Positions 29,547 to 37,998 of a stretch of 64,000 bases of DNA are shown piece after piece; the first letter of the stretch is position 1, and each line of letters starts with the position of its first letter. The notes beneath the pieces are model-generated. The model saw nothing but the letters and a program-made list of their open reading frames with translations, did no database searches and had not been told where the DNA came from. Made by a program: the position numbers and the translations under genes. This DNA comes from Rodentibacter genomosp. 2. Lineage in GTDB: Bacteria; Pseudomonadota; Gammaproteobacteria; Enterobacterales; Pasteurellaceae. Location of the stretch: contig MLHP01000011.1 in NCBI GenBank assembly GCA_001999425.1, positions 1 to 64,000 of the forward strand, given 5' to 3'.

Positions 29547-30501
29547 ACCAACCTTTCTTATTAAACGGATCGAGAATAAACATCAGGGTTTTTGCCAACG
29601 TATCAAGGGTGATAATACAAATCCCCAATGCAATTACTCCGGCTGAAATACTGTTGTAGTCTTGATTGCTTACCGCATCAATTAACCAACGCCCTATGCC
29701 CGGCCAACCTAGCACGGTTTCCACCAACATACATTGTGTGATAACCAATGTGAATACACGCGTAATCTGTGGTACCAATAAGGGAAAAGTATTTCTAAAA
29801 ACATATTTTTGTAAAATTTTCCATTTTGACCAACCACGGGTTAGCGCGGCTTTTGTGTAATTTTGTTGCAAGATATATTCTGCACGCTGCTGAATAATAC
29901 GGATAATTTCCATAGTGGGCAAAATACATAAAATCAGTGTAGGCAATGCTAAATGTTGTAATACGCTTTGCACGATTTTTATGCGATAAGGCTTATCTAC
30001 AAACCACACATCAATCACCGGAAAGCCGCTAATCGGTTCAATTTCATAAAGTAAATTATACTGTCCTGTGGCAGAGATTTCCCAGCCGTAAATCGCTGCC
30101 GCATACAGCAAAATCGGCGCAAGCCAGAAAACAGGGATAGATAAACCCACATAAGAGAGCGTCTGTAGGCTCTTTGAAAAAATGCCTTGATTATTAACCG
30201 CACTTAGAATACCAAGAGGAATACTTAAAATTAAAGCAAGCAGTAGTGCGGTGAAGCAAAGCTCCAAGGTAGGTGGTAATACGGTAAAAATCAAGGATTT
30301 TAAAGATTGCCCGCCATTATAAGTGATACCAAAATCCCCCTGTAACAAAGAGCCAAGATAGTGAAAATAAGCACTATAAATACTATTTGTGACAAGGGCT
30401 GAATTAAGCGGATCACGCATTAAAATCGCGAAGCTAAGTAAGGTTAAAATAAATAACAATAAACAAACCCAAAGGAGATGACGTAGCACTGACCACAACA
30501 T
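29536..30501 (-). CDS. sapB: Sap peptide ABC transporter permease SapB
   Basis: A 321-residue DppB-type permease with about six helices. Features: an N-terminal helix (about 8-28), GDFGITYNGGQSLKSLIFTVLPPT typical of OppB/DppB, and an EAA-loop around TRGWSKWKILQKYVFRNTF. It starts at the last base of the sapA stop (30501), so the two are translationally coupled, and it overlaps sapC. Function is as part of the SapBC pore. Confidence 0.92.
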   Translation of the reverse strand: MLWSVLRHLLWVCLLLFILTLLSFAILMRDPLNSALVTNSIYSAYFHYLGSLLQGDFGITYNGGQSLKSLIFTVLPPTLELCFTALLLALILSIPLGILSAVNNQGIFSKSLQTLSYVGLSIPVFWLAPILLYAAAIYGWEISATGQYNLLYEIEPISGFPVIDVWFVDKPYRIKIVQSVLQHLALPTLILCILPTMEIIRIIQQRAEYILQQNYTKAALTRGWSKWKILQKYVFRNTFPLLVPQITRVFTLVITQCMLVETVLGWPGIGRWLIDAVSNQDYNSISAGVIALGICIITLDTLAKTLMFILDPFNKKGWYAR

Positions 30502-32204
30502 TATTTCTTATCCTTTGCAAAATAGAGTGTCGAAAAATGCATACTACCGAAAGGGCTTATTTGCACACCTCTTACTTTACCGTTTGCCACTAGAAAACGT
30601 TTTGCACTGGCAATAGGTACAATCGGTAACTCTTTTAATACCAGCTCTTGTGCAAGATTGTAATTTTTCGCACGCTCTTGTAATTGCGTGCTGGAAAGGG
30701 CGTTGTCCATAAGTTGATTAAATTTAGGATTGCACCAGTTGGATAAATTCGTGATGTCATCTCGAGTATCACAGCTTAAAATGGGGCGCATAAAACCATC
30801 GGGATCTAAATTTCCGGCAAGCCAACCGGTGAGAATCAAATCATAATCCTCTGTTTTTTTAGCAAGTTGATCGAGCAAAAACACCCGCGTAACCGACCGC
30901 ACTTTTACTTTCACCCCGGCTTGTGCCAAATCCCATTTAATGAGTTCCGCCATTTTTAGGGGAGAAGGATTATACATCTGTTCTTCATTTAATACCCACA
31001 TATTGAGCTGAAGATTTTTGCCAGATAGTATGTTTTTTGCTCGTTTGGGTGAGTAATCAAACTCAAATTCCGGTGTATTTACACTGGATGCCCAAGAAAC
31101 ATTAGGAATAATATTATTCGCTACGGTAGCCGTGTTGTGATAGATATTGCGTATGATACGTGCGCGGTTAATACTTTGAGAAATTGCTTGGCGAATTTGC
31201 TCGTTTTGCATAAGTGGTTTATTAAAATTAAATGCGAGATAGGAAAGATTCATCCCATCAGTGGATTGTAAATAATAGCGTTCGTCATTATCGTGATCGT
31301 GTAACATACCTAATTGACTAACTTCTGGATAAGCCGCAATTTGGCATTCATTATTGAAAAACTTGATCAGCCGAGTGGTTCGCTCGGTCGATAAATCAAC
31401 CAAAATATGTTTAATTTTAGCATCTTTGTTCCAGTAGCTATCGTTACGTAATAGTCTGACATATTGATTATAGACATAGTTTTGCACCTGATAAGGCCCT
31501 GTGCCGACAGGGTGGGTATCCAATTGTGCAAGGTTATTGTCCGCATTTAATTGATAGGCATATTCTTGCGAGAAAATAATCGCATATTGACTGGCTAGAT
31601 GAGACAAAATAGAGGAATCCGGCTCAAATAACTCAATTTTTACTTGGTAAGGATTGACCGCAGTAATAGATTTTATTTTTTGGTTTAATTTTATGCTGTC
31701 AAAATAGGGAAAGCGTGCTTTTTTTGCCTGTTCATGAAATACGCGATATTGTGGATTTTTATCATATTCAAAATTATCTTGATCTAAAATCGGTAAATAG
31801 GTGTCATGTCCGAGTACGCGGTTAATGGAAAATACCACATCTTCCGCATTAAAATCACGAGTTGGCGTAAACCATGGTGTGTGGTGAAATTTTACCCCTT
31901 TGCGGAGATTGATTAGAATCTCTTTGCCATCGGCTGAAACGGAATAAGATACCGCTAAAGAAGGGGTAACCGTTGCACTGTGATTTTTTATTTCAAACAG
32001 CTTATTATAAATTTGTTCCGTTACCACGTTCATACTGGTGCCAGCATCCGCCGTTTGCGGATTAAAAGAGAAACCCAATACATTGGTACAATAAATCAAA
32101 CCGTTTTCCGTTAAACTTTCCGGCACACGCGGTGCCGCTTGAACTTGCGCAAACAAGCCCATATTTAGCAGAAGGCAGAAAAATGTCAGATTTTGGCGTA
32201 ACAT
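30501..32204 (-). CDS. sapA: Sap transporter periplasmic peptide-binding protein SapA
   Basis: A 567-residue SBP family 5 protein. A Sec signal peptide (about 1-23, ending VQA) precedes APRVPESLTENGLIYCTNV. The family-5 pattern is clear: LAVSYSVSADGKEILINLRKGVKFH, THPVGTGPYQV and LILTGWLAGNLDPDGFMRP. Cysteines in CDTRDDITNLSNWC probably pair. In H. influenzae SapA binds antimicrobial peptides and also haem; the same is inferred here. First gene of sapABCDF, divergent from ycjX across about 70 bases. Confidence 0.93.
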   Translation of the reverse strand: MLRQNLTFFCLLLNMGLFAQVQAAPRVPESLTENGLIYCTNVLGFSFNPQTADAGTSMNVVTEQIYNKLFEIKNHSATVTPSLAVSYSVSADGKEILINLRKGVKFHHTPWFTPTRDFNAEDVVFSINRVLGHDTYLPILDQDNFEYDKNPQYRVFHEQAKKARFPYFDSIKLNQKIKSITAVNPYQVKIELFEPDSSILSHLASQYAIIFSQEYAYQLNADNNLAQLDTHPVGTGPYQVQNYVYNQYVRLLRNDSYWNKDAKIKHILVDLSTERTTRLIKFFNNECQIAAYPEVSQLGMLHDHDNDERYYLQSTDGMNLSYLAFNFNKPLMQNEQIRQAISQSINRARIIRNIYHNTATVANNIIPNVSWASSVNTPEFEFDYSPKRAKNILSGKNLQLNMWVLNEEQMYNPSPLKMAELIKWDLAQAGVKVKVRSVTRVFLLDQLAKKTEDYDLILTGWLAGNLDPDGFMRPILSCDTRDDITNLSNWCNPKFNQLMDNALSSTQLQERAKNYNLAQELVLKELPIVPIASAKRFLVANGKVRGVQISPFGSMHFSTLYFAKDKK

Positions 32205-32273
32205 AATGAGTGCGTTATGGTAAATTATGGCGCAAATTGTAAGATATATTAGTAAAAATGGCTAGGCTATTGA

Positions 32274-33704
32274 ATGTTTAACATATTCCCAAAAGAACTC
32301 AATCAAATAATTAATCGCGGATTTGACCGCACTTTACGCCTTGCGGTAACAGGGTTGAGTCGTAGTGGCAAAACCACATTTATCACTAGTCTGATCAATC
32401 AACTTTTGTCCGTTAATCAAGTTTCACGAAATACTTTACCTTTATTTGAGGCTGCCAACGGAGCGATTATTGCGGTAAAGCGTGTATCACAACAAAATTT
32501 GAACGTCCCCCGTTTTGATTACGAAGCCAATTTAGCCGACCTTTATCGAACACCGCCTCAATGGTGTCAATCTACCAGAGGCGTGAGCGAAACCCGATTA
32601 GCCATTCGTTTTCAGCGTCAGTCAGGGTTACTTCGTCATCTAAAGGAGCGTGGAACACTTTATTTGGATATTTTTGATTATCCGGGAGAGTGGTTGTTGG
32701 ATTTACCTTTGTTACATTTGGATTTTGAACAATGGTCGTTAGAACAAGCGCAGATTCAGCAAGGGAGACGGACAGAGCTTACTCAAACTTGGCTGGAAGA
32801 AGTGAAAAAATTAGACTTAAGTGCGGTTGTTAATGAAGATGTTTTAGCAAAACTGGCAAGGGCTTATACGGCGTATCTTCATCAATGTAAAGCACAGGGT
32901 ATGCAGTTTATTCAGCCGGGGCGATTTGTTTTGCCGGGAGAATTGGAGGGGGCGCCGGCGTTGCAGTTTTTTCCATTAATTCATTTGACTGAAAGCGAAT
33001 GGAAAACCCTTAAAAAAGAAGCAAAATCTAATAGTTATTTTGCCGTATTGAATAAACGTTATGATTATTATCGCAATAGCGTTGTGAAAGGATTTTACGA
33101 AAATTATTTTTCAACTTTTGATCGCCAAGTCATTTTGGCAGATTGTTTAACGCCGTTGAATCATAGTCGCCAAGCGTTTTTAGATATGCAAACGGGGTTA
33201 AATCAGCTATTCAAAAATTTTCATTATGGCAAACGGAATTTTTTAAACCGTTTGTTTTCCCCACGTATTGATAAATTAATGTTTATTGCCACGAAAGCGG
33301 ATCATATCACGAGCGATCAAATGCCGAATTTAGTGAGTCTGATGCGACAATTAGTACAAGAAGGCGGTCGCCATGTGGAATTTGAAGGTATTGAAACGGA
33401 ATACACAGCGATTGCGGCGATTCGTGCGACCAAGCAAGTGATAGTGAATCAGAACGGCAAACAAATCAAAGCGATTCAAGGCGTGCGTTCTAAAGATAAG
33501 CAGTTAATTACGCTTTATCCGGGCAGTGTGCCGAGTAAATTGCCAAGTCCTGAATTTTGGCAAAAACAACCGCACTTTACGGAAAATGCGGCGCATTTTG
33601 ACTTTGACAGTTTTGATCCGCAACCCCTTGAACAAGGTGAGGCGATCCCCCATTTGCGCATGGATGCGGTGTTGCAATTTTTGTTAGGGGATCGGTTTGA
33701 TTAG
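32274..33704 (+). CDS. ycjX: YcjX-family (DUF463) P-loop protein
   Basis: A 476-residue cytosolic protein with a Walker A GLSRSGKTTF (about 27-36) and a G3-like LYLDIFDYPGEWLLDLP (about 131-147). It also has a Ras-like IATKADHI (NKxD-type variant, about 341-348), so it is a GTPase-like ATP/GTPase. DUF463 proteins often stand with ycjF and the phage-shock genes in enterobacteria; their role is poorly known. Here it starts on an A+T-rich leader without a strong ribosome site, and ends one base before the convergent DUF535 stop. Confidence 0.85.
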   Translation: MFNIFPKELNQIINRGFDRTLRLAVTGLSRSGKTTFITSLINQLLSVNQVSRNTLPLFEAANGAIIAVKRVSQQNLNVPRFDYEANLADLYRTPPQWCQSTRGVSETRLAIRFQRQSGLLRHLKERGTLYLDIFDYPGEWLLDLPLLHLDFEQWSLEQAQIQQGRRTELTQTWLEEVKKLDLSAVVNEDVLAKLARAYTAYLHQCKAQGMQFIQPGRFVLPGELEGAPALQFFPLIHLTESEWKTLKKEAKSNSYFAVLNKRYDYYRNSVVKGFYENYFSTFDRQVILADCLTPLNHSRQAFLDMQTGLNQLFKNFHYGKRNFLNRLFSPRIDKLMFIATKADHITSDQMPNLVSLMRQLVQEGGRHVEFEGIETEYTAIAAIRATKQVIVNQNGKQIKAIQGVRSKDKQLITLYPGSVPSKLPSPEFWQKQPHFTENAAHFDFDSFDPQPLEQGEAIPHLRMDAVLQFLLGDRFD

Positions 33705-33705
33705 G

Positions 33706-34581
33706 TTAGCTAAAATGGATTGCAATCTCAGAGGTCAGTCGATCCAGCATTTCGTAACGTTTACGATACATTGAGCGTTTTTTACTGGCAATGTCTTCTA
33801 AGGGTTTGTGTTCAATATTAAGGGGGAGTTGCCAATAACGATCTTGATAAATGCCTTGGTTCTCTTGCCAAAATTCATCGTAGTTAAACAAGATTTTACT
33901 TCGTGCGGAGAGGCGATATTTACCTTGAAATTTATGTGGAATACCGACCAAATCACATTGCCAATGTTTTGCCAGCTCACGAAACACGTGCATTAACATA
34001 AACATCGGCCGAATACCGTGTAAATCTTTCGTTGCTTGTTTGATTAATTCTTGCGTGTTTCCGTGGTTAGGGCCTTGTATGGAAGTAATCAACAATTTGT
34101 TCGGCGATAAAAACGTGAATGAGGCATCATAAATTCGTTCGTGATTTTGATTACGGATATTGATGGCAAAATAGCCCTCAAAGGGATCAATAAAGTTTAG
34201 ACTTAAATTTAGCGAAAGATCATCGGTTAATCGACTTAATAAAATGACTTGTTCGTTAAGTAATGCGGTACAGAACGGTAATCCCCATTTTTGTTCGGCA
34301 ATTTGTAGGTTTTGTGTTATTGCCGTAAGACGTTGGGAAGCGGAAAAACGTTTATCGCAATAAGTGGTTAAAAGCGGATTAAAACGATAATAATCTTGTG
34401 TAAAAAGTGCTTGCCATTGAGGTGAATTATTTAAAAAATCAATAAGCTGGCAACATTGTTTTCTATGAATGAAGCGATAAGCATAATAACGTAGTTTCTC
34501 ACGCAACTGTTTTGCCAAAGGGCGATCTTTTGAGTAAGGGTACATTTGTAGGTAAGAAGGAAATGAAATTTTTTGGGTCAT
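33706..34581 (-). CDS. VirK/YbjX-family protein (DUF535)
   Basis: About 291 residues, soluble. It shows the DUF535 pattern: an N-terminal basic helix with YAYRFIHRKQCCQLIDFL, then FNPLLTTYCDKRFSASQRLTAI, LSLNLSFIDPFEGYFAINI, ITSIQGPNHGN and a C-terminal KKRSMYRKRYEMLDRL. VirK/YbjX proteins have been tied to envelope or virulence traits in enterobacteria, but their biochemistry is unknown. The start is uncertain (34581 chosen; ATG 34605 and the frame start 34650 also fit). It is wedged between ycjX and ycjF on the opposite strand. Confidence 0.7.
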   Translation of the reverse strand: MTQKISFPSYLQMYPYSKDRPLAKQLREKLRYYAYRFIHRKQCCQLIDFLNNSPQWQALFTQDYYRFNPLLTTYCDKRFSASQRLTAITQNLQIAEQKWGLPFCTALLNEQVILLSRLTDDLSLNLSLNFIDPFEGYFAINIRNQNHERIYDASFTFLSPNKLLITSIQGPNHGNTQELIKQATKDLHGIRPMFMLMHVFRELAKHWQCDLVGIPHKFQGKYRLSARSKILFNYDEFWQENQGIYQDRYWQLPLNIEHKPLEDIASKKRSMYRKRYEMLDRLTSEIAIHFS

Positions 34582-34638
34582 TTTGATCTTGATAGTTAGG
34601 GTCATCGCTGACGAAAAATGGAAACAGGGTATTTTATA

Positions 34639-35697
34639 ATGGAAAAGCAAATTTTCAATCAGAATAATGACGTTGAGCTGGAAACCTTTCAGCCAAAGCA
34701 GGAATTTAACAACGTGGAAATTCTGCCTGATGAATCGTTAGAGGGCGAATTATTTGATGAATCCTTTGAACGTGCGATAAAACCCACCTCAAGCGGTTGG
34801 AAAACGACATTAAAATTGACCGCACTTTTATTCGGTGTAGCAACGGTGGCGCAATCCGTTCAATGGATTTGGGATAGTTTTCAAAATCAACAATGGATTT
34901 ATTTTGCATTTTCCCTTGTCGGTTTGGTTGTTGTGTTGTTTGGCGTAAAAGAGATTGTGGGTGAATGGCGACGTTTAGTCTATCTGAAAAAACGTGAAAA
35001 ATTACAGCAACAAAGTCGATTACTCTGGCAGAAAAGTGCGGTCAAAAATGCAGATGTTTTTGCAGCTGATGGTGAACAAGGTAAAAAACTTTGCTTAGAA
35101 ATGGCAAAAGGTTTGCAATTAGATGAGCAATCGCCTGCCATTGTTCAATGGCAAAGCCTGCTGAATGAGGCGTATTCCGCACAAGAGGTCGCCCAATTAT
35201 TCAGTCAAAATGTGCTGAAACCTTTTGATCTCAAAGCGAAAAAATTGATTAGCAAAATGGTGGCAGAGTCTGCCGTGGTCGTGGCGATTAGCCCGCTTTC
35301 CGTCGTGGATATGTTTTTTGTGGCATGGCGGGGTATTAGGTTAATCAACAAAATCGCAGATATTTATGGGATTGAACTCGGTTATTTTGCCCGTATTCGT
35401 TTATTGCGTATGGTGTTGGTAAACATCGCCTTTGCCGGTGTCACCGAAGTGGTACAAGAGGTTGGTATGGATTGGCTTTCGCAAGATATTACGGCGAAAC
35501 TTTCTGCACGTGCAGCGCAAGGAATTGGCGTAGGGTTACTCACCGCCCGCTTGGGGGTGAAAGCAATGGAATTTTGCCGTCCGCTCGCCTTTCAAGCTGC
35601 TGAAAAACCTAAGTTATCTCATATTCAAAAAGAGCTTTTAACCACAATAAAAGAAGTGGTATTGAGTAAGAAAGTGAAGGAAAAAGAATTAGTATGA
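34639..35697 (+). CDS. ycjF: YcjF-family membrane protein (TIGR01620, DUF697)
   Basis: A 352-residue protein with two membrane helices near residues 63-110 (LTALLFGVATVAQSVQWIW; WIYFAFSLVGLVVVLFGV). A basic coiled stretch follows, then a C-terminal DUF697 domain (about 200-330) with hydrophobic segments including VAISPLSVVDMFFVAWRG. The start at 34639 has a nearby AACAGGG and avoids an unsupported seven-codon extension. It normally partners YcjX; here a reverse-strand gene separates them. A terminator follows. Confidence 0.82.
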   Translation: MEKQIFNQNNDVELETFQPKQEFNNVEILPDESLEGELFDESFERAIKPTSSGWKTTLKLTALLFGVATVAQSVQWIWDSFQNQQWIYFAFSLVGLVVVLFGVKEIVGEWRRLVYLKKREKLQQQSRLLWQKSAVKNADVFAADGEQGKKLCLEMAKGLQLDEQSPAIVQWQSLLNEAYSAQEVAQLFSQNVLKPFDLKAKKLISKMVAESAVVVAISPLSVVDMFFVAWRGIRLINKIADIYGIELGYFARIRLLRMVLVNIAFAGVTEVVQEVGMDWLSQDITAKLSARAAQGIGVGLLTARLGVKAMEFCRPLAFQAAEKPKLSHIQKELLTTIKEVVLSKKVKEKELV

Positions 35698-35704
35698 GAA
35701 AGAA

Positions 35705-35740
35705 AATGCGCGTTATTTGACAAGATAACGCGCATTTTTG
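35705..35740. terminator. Bidirectional terminator between ycjF and the siderophore receptor gene
   Basis: Perfect 14-base stem (AAAATGCGCGTTAT with ATAACGCGCATTTT), 8-base loop, then TGTTTTT on the plus strand; the A-flank gives TTTC on the other. It has no uptake core. Confidence 0.8.
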
Positions 35741-35747
35741 TTTTTAA

Positions 35748-37919
35748 TTAAAAATCAATCGTTGCACTCACCGATAAAGTGCGTGGTGCACCTGAAACTA
35801 AGTATCCGTAATTCGGATAGCCACCGACTGATTCCCAGTATTTTTTGTTGGTGAGGTTATCCAAACGTGCGCGTAACGTCACCGGAGTATTGCCAATTAT
35901 AGCAATATAACGTGCGCCCACATCCACACGCGTCCAACCTTCTACTTTCAAAGTGTTTTGTGCATTCGCATAGCTTGAACCTGTATAGGTGAGACGGGAC
36001 TCAAGAGTTAAGCCATCAATCGCTTTGACATCATATTCAAGCCCTAAATTCCCTTGGAATTTTGGCACGCCAATGGTGTATTTGCCCTCGGTTGTTGATG
36101 AGCCGGTATCACGTTGTTTAGCTTGTAGGAAGGTAACTCCGCCAAGTAAACGTATGTTTTGAGCAACTTGACCATATATATTAATTTCTGCGCCATTATG
36201 GCGATCTTTGCCTTTAGTCGTATAGAAATTATTGGCATTTAAATAGCCACGTGGTTTTTCTGTGCTGAAGAGTGCGAGGCTTGCGCCGAATCCGTTTTGT
36301 GATTCATATTTCACCCCGATTTCTTTTTGTTTGGATACATAAGGTTTAAGCGTTTCGCCTTGGTTGATTGCCGGGCTTGGCGCAGAACCACCTTGAGCCA
36401 AGTTTTCAATATAGTTTCCATAAACGGAAAGTTCCGGCGTAAAGCGATAAACAATGCCCACACTTGGTGTAATTCTTGCTTCTTTATAGCTTGCCGATTG
36501 TACGCCGGTATTATAAGCAAAATCTTTGGTGGAAAGTTGTTGCCAGCGAGCGCCTAACGTTACTTGTAACGTTTTATCTAAGAAAGATAAGGTGTCCGCT
36601 AATGCCACGCTGGTAAGCACTACGCGATTCGTTAATGCTGGTGAACCTAGATCATTACCTCGTAATGCATTTGGTGAGTAAGCGATACCACCAAGGTAAA
36701 TCGGCGAATAAATATTGGTTGCAAAAGTATTTTGCCAGTCCATCACATAAGCATTTTTACGTTTTTCCTGATAGCGGTTTATGCTTAATGTCCACTCATG
36801 ACCTACCGAAGCGGTTTCAAAGTTGCCTTTTAAACCTACTTCACCGGTGTGAATAATATTACGGCGAGTATTATCAAAACGGTATTCTGTGCCATTCCCA
36901 TTGTTGTCACGAACCGTTAAGTTGGCGAGTACATTGCTTTCTTTACCATCGTGGAAACCGTAAGCGGCATAACCGGTGAAGTTAGGTAAGAAATCATATT
37001 CTGCACGTAATGTACCGAAAACATCACGTTCTTCCGAATAAGTCCAATGTTGTCCCCAGTTGCTTGTTGCTTTTGGTGCAGAAGGTACCTCGGTGACTGT
37101 GCCGGCTAAAGTCACACTTGGGCGAGGGCTGCTTAGATGATTTTTTTGATAGCCGAGATCGGCGGAAATCCGTGCTTTTTCACCTTTCCAGTCTAATCCT
37201 AAATGGAATACGGTATTGCGTGCTTTATCGCTATCAATGGCACTTTCACCTTCTGTATGTGCGGCATTTAAACGCACACCGAATTCTTTATTATCGCCAA
37301 AACGACGAGAAACATCTGCCCCCACATTAGTACGTTCATTGCTTGAAATACCGATGTTTAAACGATTGAGATCTTCCGATGGGGCTCGTTTTGGCATTAA
37401 AGCAATAGTACCACCAATCGAACCACCGCTCGGAGCCGCACCATTTAAGAAAGCGGAAGCGCCACGTTGAACTTCTACGCGTTCAAACATTTCGGAAGCA
37501 ATATATTGGCGAGGTAATAAACCGTATAAGCCGTTATATAAAATATCGTCGGAGTTAGTAATAAAACCACGCATAAAATAGCTTTCTTGGAAGTTTCCAA
37601 AACCACGGGCAACACGTATATTTGGATCGTTTTTCAATACATCTGCTACGCTACGCGCTTGTTTGTCTTGAATAAATTTATTGGTGTAGCCTGTGGTAGC
37701 GAAGGGATTTTCTAAATTGGCTTTATTGCCTAAAATTCCCACGCGGGTACCTGAGGCGACTTGACCGCCTGAAAATTCTTTTGCCAAGCCTTCTTGTGAA
37801 GCATCGGAGCTGATTTCAATAACATCCAATTCTTCTACTTTTTGCTCGTCTGCATAGGCAGAATTCATAGCAAAAACGACCGCACTTGTTAGGGCGCTAT
37901 ATATAAAGGTTTTTTTCAT
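35748..37919 (-). CDS. TonB-dependent siderophore receptor (FhuA/FhuE type)
   Basis: A 723-residue outer-membrane receptor. It has a signal peptide (about 1-23, ending AYA) and a TonB box region with EELDVIEIS. The plug domain runs about 50-180 (SVADVLKNDPNIRVARGFG, FMRGFITNSDDILYNGL, VEVQRGASAFLNG). A 22-strand barrel ends in the aromatic-terminal sequence ...SVSATIDF. It stands directly after an fhuCDB-type importer on the same strand, so a ferric hydroxamate (ferrichrome-like) is the likely ligand; exact specificity cannot be read. The ribosome site AGGAAC is good. A hairpin separates it from fhuB. Confidence 0.88.
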   Translation of the reverse strand: MKKTFIYSALTSAVVFAMNSAYADEQKVEELDVIEISSDASQEGLAKEFSGGQVASGTRVGILGNKANLENPFATTGYTNKFIQDKQARSVADVLKNDPNIRVARGFGNFQESYFMRGFITNSDDILYNGLYGLLPRQYIASEMFERVEVQRGASAFLNGAAPSGGSIGGTIALMPKRAPSEDLNRLNIGISSNERTNVGADVSRRFGDNKEFGVRLNAAHTEGESAIDSDKARNTVFHLGLDWKGEKARISADLGYQKNHLSSPRPSVTLAGTVTEVPSAPKATSNWGQHWTYSEERDVFGTLRAEYDFLPNFTGYAAYGFHDGKESNVLANLTVRDNNGNGTEYRFDNTRRNIIHTGEVGLKGNFETASVGHEWTLSINRYQEKRKNAYVMDWQNTFATNIYSPIYLGGIAYSPNALRGNDLGSPALTNRVVLTSVALADTLSFLDKTLQVTLGARWQQLSTKDFAYNTGVQSASYKEARITPSVGIVYRFTPELSVYGNYIENLAQGGSAPSPAINQGETLKPYVSKQKEIGVKYESQNGFGASLALFSTEKPRGYLNANNFYTTKGKDRHNGAEINIYGQVAQNIRLLGGVTFLQAKQRDTGSSTTEGKYTIGVPKFQGNLGLEYDVKAIDGLTLESRLTYTGSSYANAQNTLKVEGWTRVDVGARYIAIIGNTPVTLRARLDNLTNKKYWESVGGYPNYGYLVSGAPRTLSVSATIDF

Positions 37920-37958
37920 TCTTTGTTCCTAATTTAAGGTTGAGGTTAATAAAACATT

Positions 37959-37998
37959 AGCAATGGTATTTTTACTTTTTAGTGGAAATACCATTGCT
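37959..37998 (-). terminator. Intercistronic hairpin between fhuB and receptor gene
   Basis: A perfect 13-base stem (AGCAATGGTATTT with AAATACCATTGCT) and a 14-base loop. The outer arm overlaps the fhuB stop codon. TGTTTTATT follows on the minus strand. It may partly terminate, or protect mRNA ends, between importer and receptor. Confidence 0.5.
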
